Source: Spirogloea muscicola
Taxonomy: Eukaryota; Streptophyta; Zygnematophyceae; Spirogloeales; Spirogloeaceae
Length of the DNA stretch: 13,507 nucleotides
Reading direction: 5' to 3'
Assembly: GCA_009602725.1 (NCBI GenBank)
Contig: WELB01000045.1
Coordinates: 483,717-497,223 of the forward strand
Shown: piece by piece, positions 1 through 10,520 of the stretch
How positions within the stretch are numbered: position 1 is the first letter of the stretch
Layout: every line of letters begins with the position of its first letter
Translations under genes and position numbers: made by a program
The notes under the pieces: model-generated
The model's input: the letters and a program-made list of their open reading frames with translations, nothing else
Databases searched by the model: none
What the model was told of the DNA's origin: nothing

Positions 1-225
1 CATCAGAAAGCTGGTCGAGCCTTAGCTGCTGGCACAAGAGCTAGTCAATTGCCGTCCGGTATTCGAGCGTCAGCTAGCGACCTCTATGTGCTGACTCGTG
101 GTTACTGAGCGGGTCAGCTTAGCAGCAGGTGACGTACATTTGTCCAATGTGCTTGCCTTTGTACTTGGCCACACATGGCCTCCCCATCTCTTAATATACA
201 CGCATTTTCCTTTGGAAGAGCTTAT

Positions 226-283
226 GGCTTTTCGCAGCCCTTGCCCCCATTGGCGAGCCTTCTTCATTGGGAGTGCCACTTCT
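226..283 (+). repeat. Dispersed repeat, copy 1
   Basis: The 28 bases at 226-253 (beginning GGCTTTTCGCAGCCC) recur exactly at 10961-10988, and the 18 bases at 266-283 recur at 10984-11001. Between the two blocks this copy has 17 extra bases flanked by ATTGG on both sides. Confidence 0.75.
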
Positions 284-420
284 TCTTCTTTCGGAAAAGC
301 TCCCCTCTTCTTACAGCCATCGCCCTCTTCGTTTGTTTCAAATACACGAAAATTCCCTTCAAGGAAGAAGTTTATCCCTTCTTGTTTTTATTTTAGATGA
401 AGAGAATCTCCTTTGACCGG

Positions 421-475
421 CACCTTCGGACCTTTTCCATTCTTTTCGGGCTGGTGGCTTTTCACAGCTCCTCGC
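421..475 (+). repeat. Dispersed repeat, diverged copy
   Basis: The segment containing CCATTCTTTTCGGGCTGG and then CTTTTCACAGC matches 10930-10975 (CAATTCTTTTTGGGCTGG, CTTTTCGCAGC) with several changes and a 3-base insertion (TGG). It belongs to the same family as the copies at 226-283 and 10927-11001. Confidence 0.55.
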
Positions 476-833
476 CACCTGGATGAGCTTACTTCTTTGA
501 CCCGGCGCTAATCTGGCGGGGTCAGCGGCACGTCGGCGGGGCCCCCGGACGATTCGCAGCCGCTGCCTTGAAGATGACGGTCGGATTGCACGCCGCCAAC
601 CTGGCGGTGCCGCCAACTCAGCTAGCGGCGATGCGGCTGTGCGCAGGGAAGTGACGACTGGCCCACACGAATGATGATGATGAGCCGCCGCTTGAAGCAG
701 CGGCGCCGCCGTTGCCCACAGCCTCCCTTGCCTCCAAGCCCCCCGGCGGCGGCGCTGCCGCTGGCCGCGTACCCTGCGCAGCCCGCGTGCCGTGCTCCTC
801 GGCTGCCGATAGCTCGCGCCTGACGCGAGCGCC

Positions 834-3800
834 ATGCCCTCTCTACGAGGCAACAAGGAAGGCGACGGCGCACACGCAGGCGGCCTCCAGCGGAAGCCAA
901 GCCAGGAGTTTGCGAGCTCGGAAGATGGTAGCCTGAGGTATGGCCGTCGCGGACAATCGGAGTACGTCCTCCGAGTACCGACCTTCAGTCAAATCGCCTC
1001 AGGTGAGCGCGTGATTACACGGACCATGGTGCCGCTAGCACACCAGTCTGCGGAGGACGGTGGTTAGGAGAAGTTGGGACTTACCTATTGTAGCTTGTTA
1101 GCAACTTCTTCAAGCCAAGGTTCAAGACCTAGCCTCTAGCTGACATCAGTATGAGGAGATTGGTCACGGTTGTCATCCCATCTGAAGCTGGGTGGACGGT
1201 GTCATCTGAAGCTAATCTGGTAGATGGAGCCAAGAGCTGGCTCCATCCACCGGCTTGGAAACTGCGGGTCGAATGTTTTGAAGAGCTCTCCCTCACTGCG
1301 TGTGCACTTTGCCGTGGCCCCATATCTGCGCATCAAGTGGTTCACTTGTCTTGGTATCTGTCATCTGTGACGACAGGTTCTGTACAGCAGTATAGAGCCT
1401 TAGGATATGCTTTCAACAATCCTGGTCACTGTAGTTAGGTGTGACTGAAAGAGGCATTGCTGGCTGAGGTCCTTCGCAACTATGTTCTTGTGATGCGGCC
1501 TATACATGTGGATGATGGCAGACGGGTGGTTGCGGTCACTTTGGCTGCCATAGTCTCCAGTAGGGTTCAGTTTGGAGCATGTGTATGCTGTATGCTGATG
1601 TTTCCGGGTGTCCATCAGTGTCTGTCGTATTTCAAGGTACAGGCATGAGGATGTTGCCGCTGCAGCTGGATCATAGGAGGTCATGCACTGGTCTTATGAG
1701 CATATTGTCGATGCCAAGGTCCAAGGCGGGTCATTTTTGGTCCAATATGTCAAGTAGTCGAGCAGGACTGCTCAGGCATATTATGTATTTGTTTGGAAGT
1801 CCGCTGGCGGCTCTCTGTGATACACATAGCTGGACTTCTAGCCAACTGCAATTTTGACAATACAGATTACTAGTGGAGCAGTGTCTGCCAGATGTTCTGG
1901 CTGTGTACTTACTGACATGTGTTATGTACATGAAGAAAGTGCATCCAATCTGCAGCATTTGTTTGCCTCTCTTGTTGTTGGCTATAAAGATGCACAACAA
2001 TGTGAGGCTCAGAGCTGGTCCCTGCACCACTCGGCTGAGGTTGTGCAGGAGCATATGATTGGAAGGATGGATCCAGCAAAGCAGGACGCCTTGAGAATCC
2101 CAGACTTGTCAAGAAGCTTACTTTTGCTTACATTACCTGCATGCTGATAGTTGGGCTCCTGGCACTAGCTGGCCAGATTATTGTTCAGGTGATATTGACC
2201 TCCAGGACTTGCAGCATACAAGATATCCTCTTGGGGATCCAAAATCCCATATGTAGTGTATTATTACTTGAATATACTAGACTGCATAAGTTAGTCTGTA
2301 CTAGCTGTATCTAGCTTTACATTTCAATGTTGACTGATCGTGCACTTTGGAAATCATTGGCCAGGTTTGGGTAGATAGTTCGTATGATGACTCTCGAATC
2401 GTCAATGAAGCTGGCCTCCAGCGGATGTTGTGTCAGCAGGTGAGAAGGAACTCTTGTGCTCTGCTTTGATACTTGCGTCTTGTGAAATTCCAGCACTTAT
2501 CAACTGGTTTCAAGGCTTTGAATTGCTGTGATTTGATATGCATAGAAGTGAGAGTAACACTGCTCGGGCTTACAGATTTCGAAGGACGCGCTCGCTCTTC
2601 AATTGCTGGCATCGAGGGGACAGAATGCTACCTTTTACATTGCTGAATTGCAAACAGCCTTGACAAGATTTCAGAAGGGCCAGGTTGACCTGATTCGGAA
2701 AAGAGATGACGTACACATACCACACACGCCTGATAAGGAGATACGTAACTACCTCGCAGGTTTGTACATCTCATGCAAGTCATTATTGACGTAATTCTTT
2801 CTAACATCTTGCACTGAACCGAGTCATGAGGCTATTCCTGTGTGCAAATGCTGCCAATGCTGGCGCTTCCAATGATTTGCCTGCACACTACCAACACAGT
2901 GCTCAATGTTGAGGGCCTTGTTTCCTGCAGATCTCCAGCCCCTATTTGACGAGCTTGTGACTTCAGCAATGTCCATTCTTACCGTGCTTGCAGCTGAGCG
3001 GAACAATATATCCAGGTATTGTATGTGCTCCGTGAGTACCTTTGTCAGGACATCTCAGCAATCCTGTTAAGCATCCGCCAGATGCTTTGATGTGGTGGTC
3101 ACTTCGATCCACCTTTCCAGCCTTTGCTTCAGCTGGTTTCTGGAACCGCAGTCCTAGATTTCGGTCTTGACTTGTCAGGCTCCTTGTTGTCACCACAGCT
3201 TGTCTGGCATTTGCTCCTGCCGTGACCAATACTTGGTCTTGTCTTATTGGAATGTGGCAGTGCTGCTATATCGGCACAGGTCAACAACATACTTGTTCAT
3301 GAAGTGACCTTCCTGCACGATATGAATATACTTGTCGGAGTGTATGCAAGTCGCGGAAAGGATCATCTGCACACCCTCCTAATAATCACCTGGGTTACTA
3401 CGTCTATCATCATTGTCACAATAATTATAGAAGGCCTTGCTGTCATCAGGTAAGTGAGCTGCTTCCTGGCAATTTCAGACTCTGCAGGTGGAGCTTTTCA
3501 TCGTTTTTCATAGTCCAGAAACTTGACTGTTGACTCCTCGTTACATGGCAGGCCAATCCTTGCATCCATGCTAACCCTTGTGGAAGAGCGTTTCGACCTT
3601 CTTCGAGCCAGCTTAGCGTGAGTCCATCGACATCTTGTCTTGGGAAAATAGTCCTGGCCTAGAAGTTGCTGGTCAAAGCCTTGCAACATCTCATTCACTT
3701 GAGCCTGCAGTACTAAGTATTTATCCCACGGATGTCTGTTGGAGATCAGTTGGACACATTGAATGGGGTTGAGGAAGTGCTTCTGGCCTACACACTCTCT

Positions 3801-5949
3801 CGTATGCAGGTCGCCAACTTATGCGCATGCTCTGGTAGCATGCTTGAGGTGTCAACTCTACGTTCAATGCCATTGACTGTACTTCCACTCTTGTGACAGA
3901 GCGGAAGCTACGGCAAGAGAAGTATCACTGCTGGTAATCAGCTATGTGAGCCATGAGTTGCAGGAGCCCCTCAGCTCCATAATGAGGAGGTTGAAGAAAG
4001 CTGGCTCTTTTCTCAAGGAGAAGTATGGGAGTCAGCCGCCATTGGTGGAGGTCTTCGCAACCTGTAAAGCAGTTTCTGAAATGTTGAAGGAGGCTCAGGA
4101 GAGTTGTCGAGTAATGAATACGGTGTGCAACTCACTGAGGAACTTTGACAAGTGGGCATGTTCAGAGCAGTCCTTGGTCCTTTCTGCTTCTTTGTGTGTT
4201 TGGCATTTGCTGGTCGACTTGTCTTGTCATGGATGCTATGGGTCTGCCATACGTGCATCTGGCAGGGAATGGCACAGCCACCCCGTAAGGATGCACACAC
4301 ATGTTTGGCATTCTGGTGCCTCATGTACACGAGATTACAGCAGCAGCAGCATTCGAATTTTTTACAAGGCCATCTTCTCAATCATGTCTGGGCATGTCAG
4401 GTGGTTGAGGATGTGTCTGACCTCCGCAAGCTGGAGGGAGGAAAGCTGAGGGTCGTCTTGACGACCACTCGACTTGGTCCTATTTTGAAGAGAGCAATAG
4501 AGACTGTCAAAGCCAAGGAACATGTATCTCTGACATACACCCTGAAACCAGGAACTGAGGATCTTGACTTTACATGTGACAAGCACCGCCTCCAGCAGGT
4601 GCAGTCAGAAACTACAACTTAACCTAGTTGAGGTTCTATTAAGAAGTACATGAGACGAAGTCCCATTTCTTGATGATCAGATGTGCACTTGACTATTTTG
4701 GTATTTCTGCTATATGTCTCTCATCAGCCTCTCAGCTTAGCTTGGGAAGTGCAAGGCATGGACTGACAATGAGTTTATTTTGTGTTGCGTGTGTGCTTGT
4801 GTGCTGTGCATCCTGTACAGGTTCTTGTCAACTTCATTGGCAACGCTCTCAAGTTCACCAAAGCGGGCTCAGTTGAAGTTGTTGCTTCTGTGGCGGTGCC
4901 CAGCAGTGTGAGGTTTGACGTCATTGACACAGGAGATGGGTTGACTGAGGAGGCCAAGGCAAAGGTCTTCATGCCTTTCTTTGGGACGCCTGACAAGAGC
5001 AATTTGAGGGGAGGCACAGGCTTGGGCCTCTCCATCGCCAAACTGCTGGTGGAGTTGATGGTATGTGTCCTTGTAGGATGTATTTTATCAAGGTGACATT
5101 GAACAATGTCACTACAGACCTTCTGCGCAAAAGACCTGCTTCAGTATGCTAGCTTTTGACTGATGGCCTAAATCCAGGAGTAGAGTAAGAGACTTTTATC
5201 TCATAAGAAATGACTGTCCTTGACTGCAGGGAGGCTCGTGTGGCGTGATCAGCACACCAGGTAGAGGGAGCACTTTCTGGTTCCAACTCCCCATCACCCC
5301 TACGTTCGGTACTGGTGGCAGTACGAACAGATCATTTCATGCACTGGACGGAAGGCACAAGGGCTCTGGAGGAAGTCTGCGAGGGTTTTCAAGCCACAAT
5401 AATCTTTCCGCTAGTGAAAGCTCCACATTGCCGCAGCTTGAGGTTAGCGGGGGACATGCAGCTGGAGAAGAACCCACCTGCCATACTCCAACTAGCGGCG
5501 GTTTAGAGGTGGTGCTTGAGGCGCCGATGAGGGAGGCCGTGGTTGTTGTGGATAACGAGGGTGCCGAGACAACGACCAAAGCTGGTGGACAAGTGCACAG
5601 GTGAGCTCCTAGTTTCCCTTCCTGTTGCAGGGTTTGTCACGTGATCTGCACAATACTGGCACTGTATGTTTGGTAATAAGCACTTGGTCAAGCAATGTCT
5701 GTGGGCACAAAGTTTTGGCATGTCTGTGACAATGAGGTTTGCTGCTGTTTTTGCAGAGGAGGGAAGCTCCTTATGTCACCAAGGCTGGTTAGAGGAGAGA
5801 GCCAGCCTGATCAGAGGAGCCTTAAGGACAGTACGACAAGCGCCTCGCACTTGACAATGCTGCACAGACACCGTAGTAGCGACTGGGCCTCTGCGGTTGA
5901 CGAGATTCCTGTTGGAGGCCTCTCCATGCAATCTGAGACGCCGTCATAG
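834..5949 (+). CDS. Membrane sensor histidine kinase with PilJ/NarX-like sensor domain (split gene)
   Basis: This is a two-component sensor kinase of about 740 residues, expected to autophosphorylate on His and pass phosphate to a separate phosphotransfer or receiver protein. Hand-built exons: 834-1002, 2049-2188, 2365-2439, 2576-2759, 2931-3015, 3261-3449, 3552-about 3617, about 3750-3834, 3902-4122, 4401-4598, 4821-5060, 5230-5600, 5757-5949 (TAG). Nearly all have GT-AG borders and matching phases. Order in the protein: hydrophilic N-terminus (1-79), TM1 (about 80-102), P-box-like helix (about 113-128), helical sensor (129-257), TM2 (about 258-281) ending in IRP, linker, H-box SHELQEPL (His about 350), N-box NFIGNALKF (about 476-484), G1 DTGDG (508-512), G2 GGTGLGL (536-542), then a 180-residue Ser/Gly/Glu-rich tail. 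All kinase motifs are intact and no receiver domain follows. The first exon is the least sure: it was chosen because its phase-1 donor (1003) fits the phase of the acceptor at 2048 and it opens with ATG. The 3618-3750 junction is unresolved. Confidence 0.82.
1003..2048 (+). other. Long first intron of the kinase gene (or missed exons)
   Basis: At 1046 bp this interval is about four times longer than any other intron in the gene. Its borders fit (CAG|GTGAGC at 1003 and TGTGCAG at 2048) and the phases agree. No segment inside shows a domain I recognise. Several open frames of 60-100 codons occur, but they look like chance frames on both strands. A small coding exon or an alternative first exon in here cannot be excluded. 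Confidence 0.4.
2049..3617 (+). other. Sensor block of the kinase: TM1, PilJ/NarX-like periplasmic-type domain, TM2
   Basis: Six exons encode this block. Exon 2049-2188 ends in a hydrophobic helix after a LVKK stop-transfer-like basic patch. Exon 2365-2439 carries SRIVNEAGLQRMLCQQ, which resembles the P-box of NarX/NarQ and the repeat motif of PilJ-type domains (pattern I/V-N-x-A-G-x-x-R-M-x-x-Q). Exons 2576-2759 and 2931-3015 continue as amphipathic helices (ISKDALALQLL; then DLQPLFDELVTSAMSILTV). Exon 3261-3449 gives a further helix and TM2, ending IIEGLAVIRP across the splice at 3449/3552, very like the 'lEALxIFRP' end of bacterial PilJ-type kinases. The family assignment (Pfam type IV pili methyl-accepting chemotaxis transducer N-terminal domain) is from memory of the pattern, not a search. 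The ligand is unknown; nitrate is only an analogy with NarX. Confidence 0.72.
3902..5302 (+). other. Kinase core: HisKA dimerisation and HATPase_c domains
   Basis: Exon 3902-4122 encodes EATAREVSLLVISYVSHELQ, the first dimerisation helix with the phospho-acceptor His, and runs on to CRVMNT. This joins in phase 0 to VVEDVSDLRKLEGGKL (exon 4401-4598). The joined helix lines up without gaps with the same segment of plant ethylene receptors (pattern LMNDVLDLSRLEDGSL), which fixes the donor at 4123. Exon 4821-5060 carries the N-box, G1 (DTGDG), an F-box-like VFMPFF and G2 (GTGLGLSIAK). Exon 5230-5600 starts with GGSCGVISTPGRGSTFWFQL, the closing strand of the ATPase domain. The ATP-binding residues look complete, so the kinase should be active if the transcript is made. 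Confidence 0.9.
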
Positions 5950-7345
5950 GCCAGAGCCACCCTGGATGGACGATGCCTGGATGGTCATATACAGCAAGCT
6001 CAGGACGCAATCAGCAGCCCATCCCCCGCGCTTTCGCCTTGGTGGAACCTTAGGTGTGAGCCCGAGGTGATTGTGGGACGCCAGGCCATGTTGCGGCCTA
6101 CAACCTCTCAGCTTGTCACTGTGGACCCCTTGGTCCACCATGCGAATGTTGGGCCTGAGCTGGGCTGACTGGGAAGCTATACAGGGTGCTTGATGCAGAT
6201 GCCTCTGATCAAGCGGCGCCTTCTCTTGCTCCCATAAAGTGGGAGCCCTAACCAGGTTCAGGACAGCGCTACAGAGTCAGCGCTCCTCTGTGGACAGGCG
6301 GCCAGCAAGATGCCCACTAGTGCGCTGCATTGCGTCTTTGCGCTTGCAAATACATTTGTGCATTGTGCGGCTGAGTGCTGGTAGTCCTCCTCTCTTCTCT
6401 CCTTATTTTGGTCTCGGTTGCCTCCCATTGAGGCGTTTGCGCTGTATATTGCTATTATTTGTCGGCCTGTCCCCGATCTCCCAAGGGGCATGTGCCACTG
6501 TAGTTGCTTGAGCAACTCGCGTTTGCGATCAGAGAGTTTACAAGGCTTATATATTGTACCGCTTAAGGTACACTACTTTACACCAATATACTGGTAGTCA
6601 CTGTTCTCCCAACCTGCGGTCCACTTTTGACGGGTTTGGCTGGGCTGGCAAAAGGAGAAGGAAAAGAAACAGGAAAAGCCAGAGGACATGGACGACGAGA
6701 AAGAAAGGAACCCGGCACTATTACCCAAGCACAATTTGCCTGGGGCCACTTGAAAACGCGTTAGACAATGAAGAGCATTGCCCGTCAGGCTGGTACATTG
6801 ACCCAACTTGATTGACGCAAAAATTTGCGGAGTGTTGGATGGTGACACGCGCGTTGCCGGTATGTCGCGGCGCCAAGGTTGGTACAGAACTTCCAGCAGT
6901 GTGTAAACGTTTGTCTTTAACCCTCCAAGTTTGTCTGTGGCGCTCCAAACGTTAATCTCTTAAGATGCAAGTACTCGTCACATATCCCCTACCCGTACAG
7001 AGGCAATGGGTAACTATTCAGCGGCCAAATGGGCCAAAGCTAAACAGTAATCTAGCTGGCACGGGGGCATGAAGGCTCTAGAATTGCCCTCAAACCCTTT
7101 CCTAATATAAAGAGGTCGGAAAAAGCTTGTGGGGCCCGGAACTCAGCGTTGCCGCGGTGGAGTAATCATGCAGGGCAGGTATGCACTACTTCGCCTCCAT
7201 CTGTGACTTCATCTTCTCTTTTTCACTGTGCAAGAGCTCAAAGTCGTCCAACCAGATGAGAAGCTCCGTGGTCTGCATAGCAGGTGGACAGAAACCTCAG
7301 GGCTCCTTATTGCAATCTCAGATGCAAATCTTAGACGCGCTTGAG
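5950..7345. other. Intergenic region between two convergent genes
   Basis: This 1.4 kb separates the stop codons of the plus-strand kinase and the minus-strand DUF2358-SOUL gene, so it must contain both 3' UTRs. Open frames here are short, on both strands, and unlike any family I know. I do not see a convincing polyadenylation signal for either gene. A short diverged 20-bp tandem duplication lies at 6909-6948. Confidence 0.5.
6909..6948. repeat. Two-copy 20-bp tandem repeat
   Basis: GTTTGTCTTTAACCCTCCAA (6909-6928) is followed directly by a copy with four mismatches (6929-6948). It lies outside any gene model, and nothing suggests a function. Confidence 0.6.
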
Positions 7346-10300
7346 CTAGCCAATGCTGCCATTGCCTTCAGTATGAGCAGCTGCCAGACGCAGCCCGCCA
7401 TTGCCTACAGTATGAGCAGCTGCCAGATGCAGCCAAATCTGGGTAGCCGGTGCAGGACGTAGCATAGCAAGTAAGGACAGTGCTAAAGCCATGGAAGCCG
7501 ATGCTCTGTAGTTGCCGTGCGAGCGTACTCGGAGGAAGGTCGGCACGAAGCTGGGGTCTGGCACGGAGACGAAGCTGCCGTCCCGGGCCGCCAGGCCGTC
7601 TGAGACCAATGTCTGCCGGAGATCCTGCTCCTCTTCCGCTAACCTGGCATTGCCCAGGGAGCTCCCACCAATTTTCCTCACAGCCGCTTCGCCTCCTGAC
7701 CTCAACCTTTCATCTGCCACCTCACTGAAAGCACGACAAGTTGCAACTCTCAGCATTGCCTCCAGCTGAGAGCTGCAGGCAGAGGACCCAGCAGAACGAG
7801 TACTCAGGATATGTAGCTCACTAACAACAAATTTCTGACCTGCGCTGCTCATCTTGGACTAGCAAAGGTAGTCAATTGCTGACATTTGCCGATGGGTTGC
7901 ACAACAGGCACACTGCTTGAGAAAATTATTGCGGCAGGTATTGAAGCTTAGAAGTAACCTGCTTCGCGGCTGGAAGTGCGTAGCTCCCAGTGGATCAAAC
8001 TTGCGTACCTGTTGAGGGTATCAAATTAAATAAATGCCAAGCAAGACTTTGTGACGTGGGCATCCTTTCTTTGCCAAACAGGACTCATTGATGTACCTGC
8101 TGCATCTGGTTGCTCAACAATAAATGAAATCATCAGAAGCGCTTCTCCACTTTACCCAGACAAGCTTCTTGACTAGAATCAAGAAGAGCTGCAGCAGTAC
8201 AAATACCAAAGGATGTACCATACCTCATAAGTAGCCAGCCGCTTGAGGACGCGATGCGTGGCCGGCTTCCTGCCGAAGCTCAGCTGTGAGGCCTGGAGAG
8301 CAACTACAAGCCACAATGAAAGATGAGTGGGCGAAGTTGAGCACATGCTTGTGCTTGACTGGAGAAGTGGGAGTCCAAGGCGGCTGCTGCCATTCTTGGC
8401 TTTGATCGTGCAGGTCATTGACCAGCGTGAAGACGTGATGCAGCACTTGGGCTTCTTGCAAAACTATAAAGGTCGCATGAAGTAAGACAAAGGCGGCCCT
8501 TCTGGCACCTGGGCAAGGAGGTCCATGAAACCCTGCTTCGAAAACCACTCCTGGTCACGAATAGAATCCCACGTGTCCTGCATGTGTGCCCAGAAGCAAA
8601 TGCTCCACATGAATATCCTCCTATGCCTGCTTAGGCTTGTGACAAAGTCACCAACACACCTCTCTCAACTATATTACTAGACCAGCGAGACAACACTGGT
8701 AAACAGCCAAGGACTCCTCTGGCCTTGGCATGCTTGTGTTATGTCGGCCGTGGCATGGCAGGAGATGCACTGCACTTTTCAGTGCTAAGCACTGGCAGGA
8801 GCAGCATGAGCAGGTACAAATAGGAGATGCAGTTTTACATAGTCAACAGTGAGATGCTACAGAAGCCTGACTTGAGCTTATGACCTCATCTCTGAACAAA
8901 GTTGCACCAGGCGAGCGAGCGAGAGGCCAGCAAACAGTCTACGTGAACTAGCAACAGGGTCATGAAGGGATACATATATAAGATATAATTTGGGTGGCTT
9001 AAATGCAGAAGGATCTTTTGCTAAAGACTGGCAGTCGGCTGCAGCATGCAGCTCAGGGGCTCACAATGTGGGAGTTGAATTTGGAGGTAGCGGGATTGAG
9101 GGCCATAATAGACGTGCCCGTGAAGACAAGCTGCGGGCGCCAGGGAATGAGCCAAAAGTCCATGGTCATCGTCCACCGCGTCGTCAGCTCGTTGGGCCCG
9201 GTCTGTGAAGGGCGAGCACGCCGCGTCAGAGCCCACCTTGCAAAGTGGTGGCAAGGACGCAGCCTTCAGGTGGCTTGAGAGTCAATTGGAAGCCTGGACT
9301 CAGTCTTCGCTTGACAAGCAAAGCTTGGCTGCTTGAGCAGTCTGCATTCTCACCCCACCACATAATGCAGGTATGAAGAGCTCCCCTCTATACTACAAAG
9401 GCCATGGCAGATTGTGCAGCTGACAACTGTGGTGTTAATGAATTGCGTGTCAAGACCTGGGAACTTTGCAGCTTCGTCGAGAGAGGCCTAGGGGCATGCG
9501 ATGCACTACGAGGGGTGAGGGCTGCAGCAGCTGCAGCATCACCTGCGTGACGCCGTGGAGGTCGTAGACGGGGTGGAAGAGCAGGCGCAGCATGGCGATG
9601 TTGAGGAGGTAGCCGGACAGTGTGTCGTACTTGGTGATGGGGTCCATGAAGTGCATCACGTCCTCGTACTTGCTGCGGTCGATGCCCTGGAGGCCCCCGC
9701 CGCGCGGCCGGCTGCTGCGGCCTGAGCTGCCAGCAGCCGCTGACAAGCCCTCGAGGCTGCAGCCGAGGAGCTCTCAGCACGGCCGGCCACTGCACGGCCA
9801 TGGTCACGGAGCCCTGCCGCTGGAGAGCAGCGACCAGGTCCAGCCGCCGTGGCGCTGCTTACACGAAGGCAGCCATGGACTGCCAGTCTTTGCATAGCAT
9901 TGTGCGGATCCTCGGCGCTCAGATGCTGAATTGCAGTTAAGGTTTTGTTTTTGAGATTTGGGTTCAAGCATTTGATTTTTGGGGTTCAGGCGCAAAGCCG
10001 TGTCTCTACGCCATCAACGTCTGAGCCCAGGCCCTGGCGCTGCGGCGGCCCGGCGACGTCGTCCCAAGGCGACGGCGACGGCGGGCCGACGCACACCTGC
10101 TCCGAGAAGAGGTTGCCGGCGTCGCGCTGGAGGAACTCCTTCGCCTCCCTGATCTGCGCCGCCGTCGCCACCTGCGCCGCCATAGACAGCGGACGCCCGG
10201 AATCAATGGCCGCTGCAGCGCCTGCGGCGCTGCTCCGAGAAGCGGCGGGCGCGAGTCTGGAGACCCGGGATCGAACCGCGAGCCCGGCGATGGCGGCGGC

Positions 10301-10479
10301 GTGGGAGATCTCTTCTCACCTCGCGCTCCACGCCCGCGGCGGTGGTGCCGGCAGCGGCGGCGGCGGCCGCCAGGCGGCCGCGGNCCAGTAACGCACAGGC
10401 GGAGGCGCATGGAGGGAGCTACAGCGGTGGCAGAAGTAGCAGCAACCAGGCAGCGGGAGTCAGCGTGACGCCTCCCCAA

Positions 10480-10520
<41 letters not shown>

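Larger units (their letters stand above)
1..833. other. 5' flank with no recognisable gene
   Basis: Short open frames occur on both strands, but none resembles a known family and they overlap one another in a way typical of chance frames. The stretch holds two pieces of a dispersed repeat (226-283 and about 421-475) that recur near 10927-11001. It also contains the presumed promoter and 5' UTR of the histidine kinase starting at 834. I see no clear TATA box or other promoter element that I could defend. GC content rises sharply from about 500 to 830, which fits a GC-rich promoter or leader, but this is inference. Confidence 0.4.

Noticed and set aside
359-856. 165-codon minus-strand open frame
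   Set aside because: It is Arg/Ala-rich because of local GC content, overlaps the start of the kinase on the other strand, and includes dispersed-repeat sequence; no family resemblance.
6557-6572. Short palindrome GTACC-GCTTAA-GGTAC
   Set aside because: Five-base arms are expected by chance in a window this size; no context supports a function.
8040-8101. Minus-strand segment reading TSMSPVWQRKDAHV as the missing SOUL MTTPV exon
   Set aside because: It lies before the exon that encodes VRKFDP, whereas MTTPV must come after it, and the phases do not fit.
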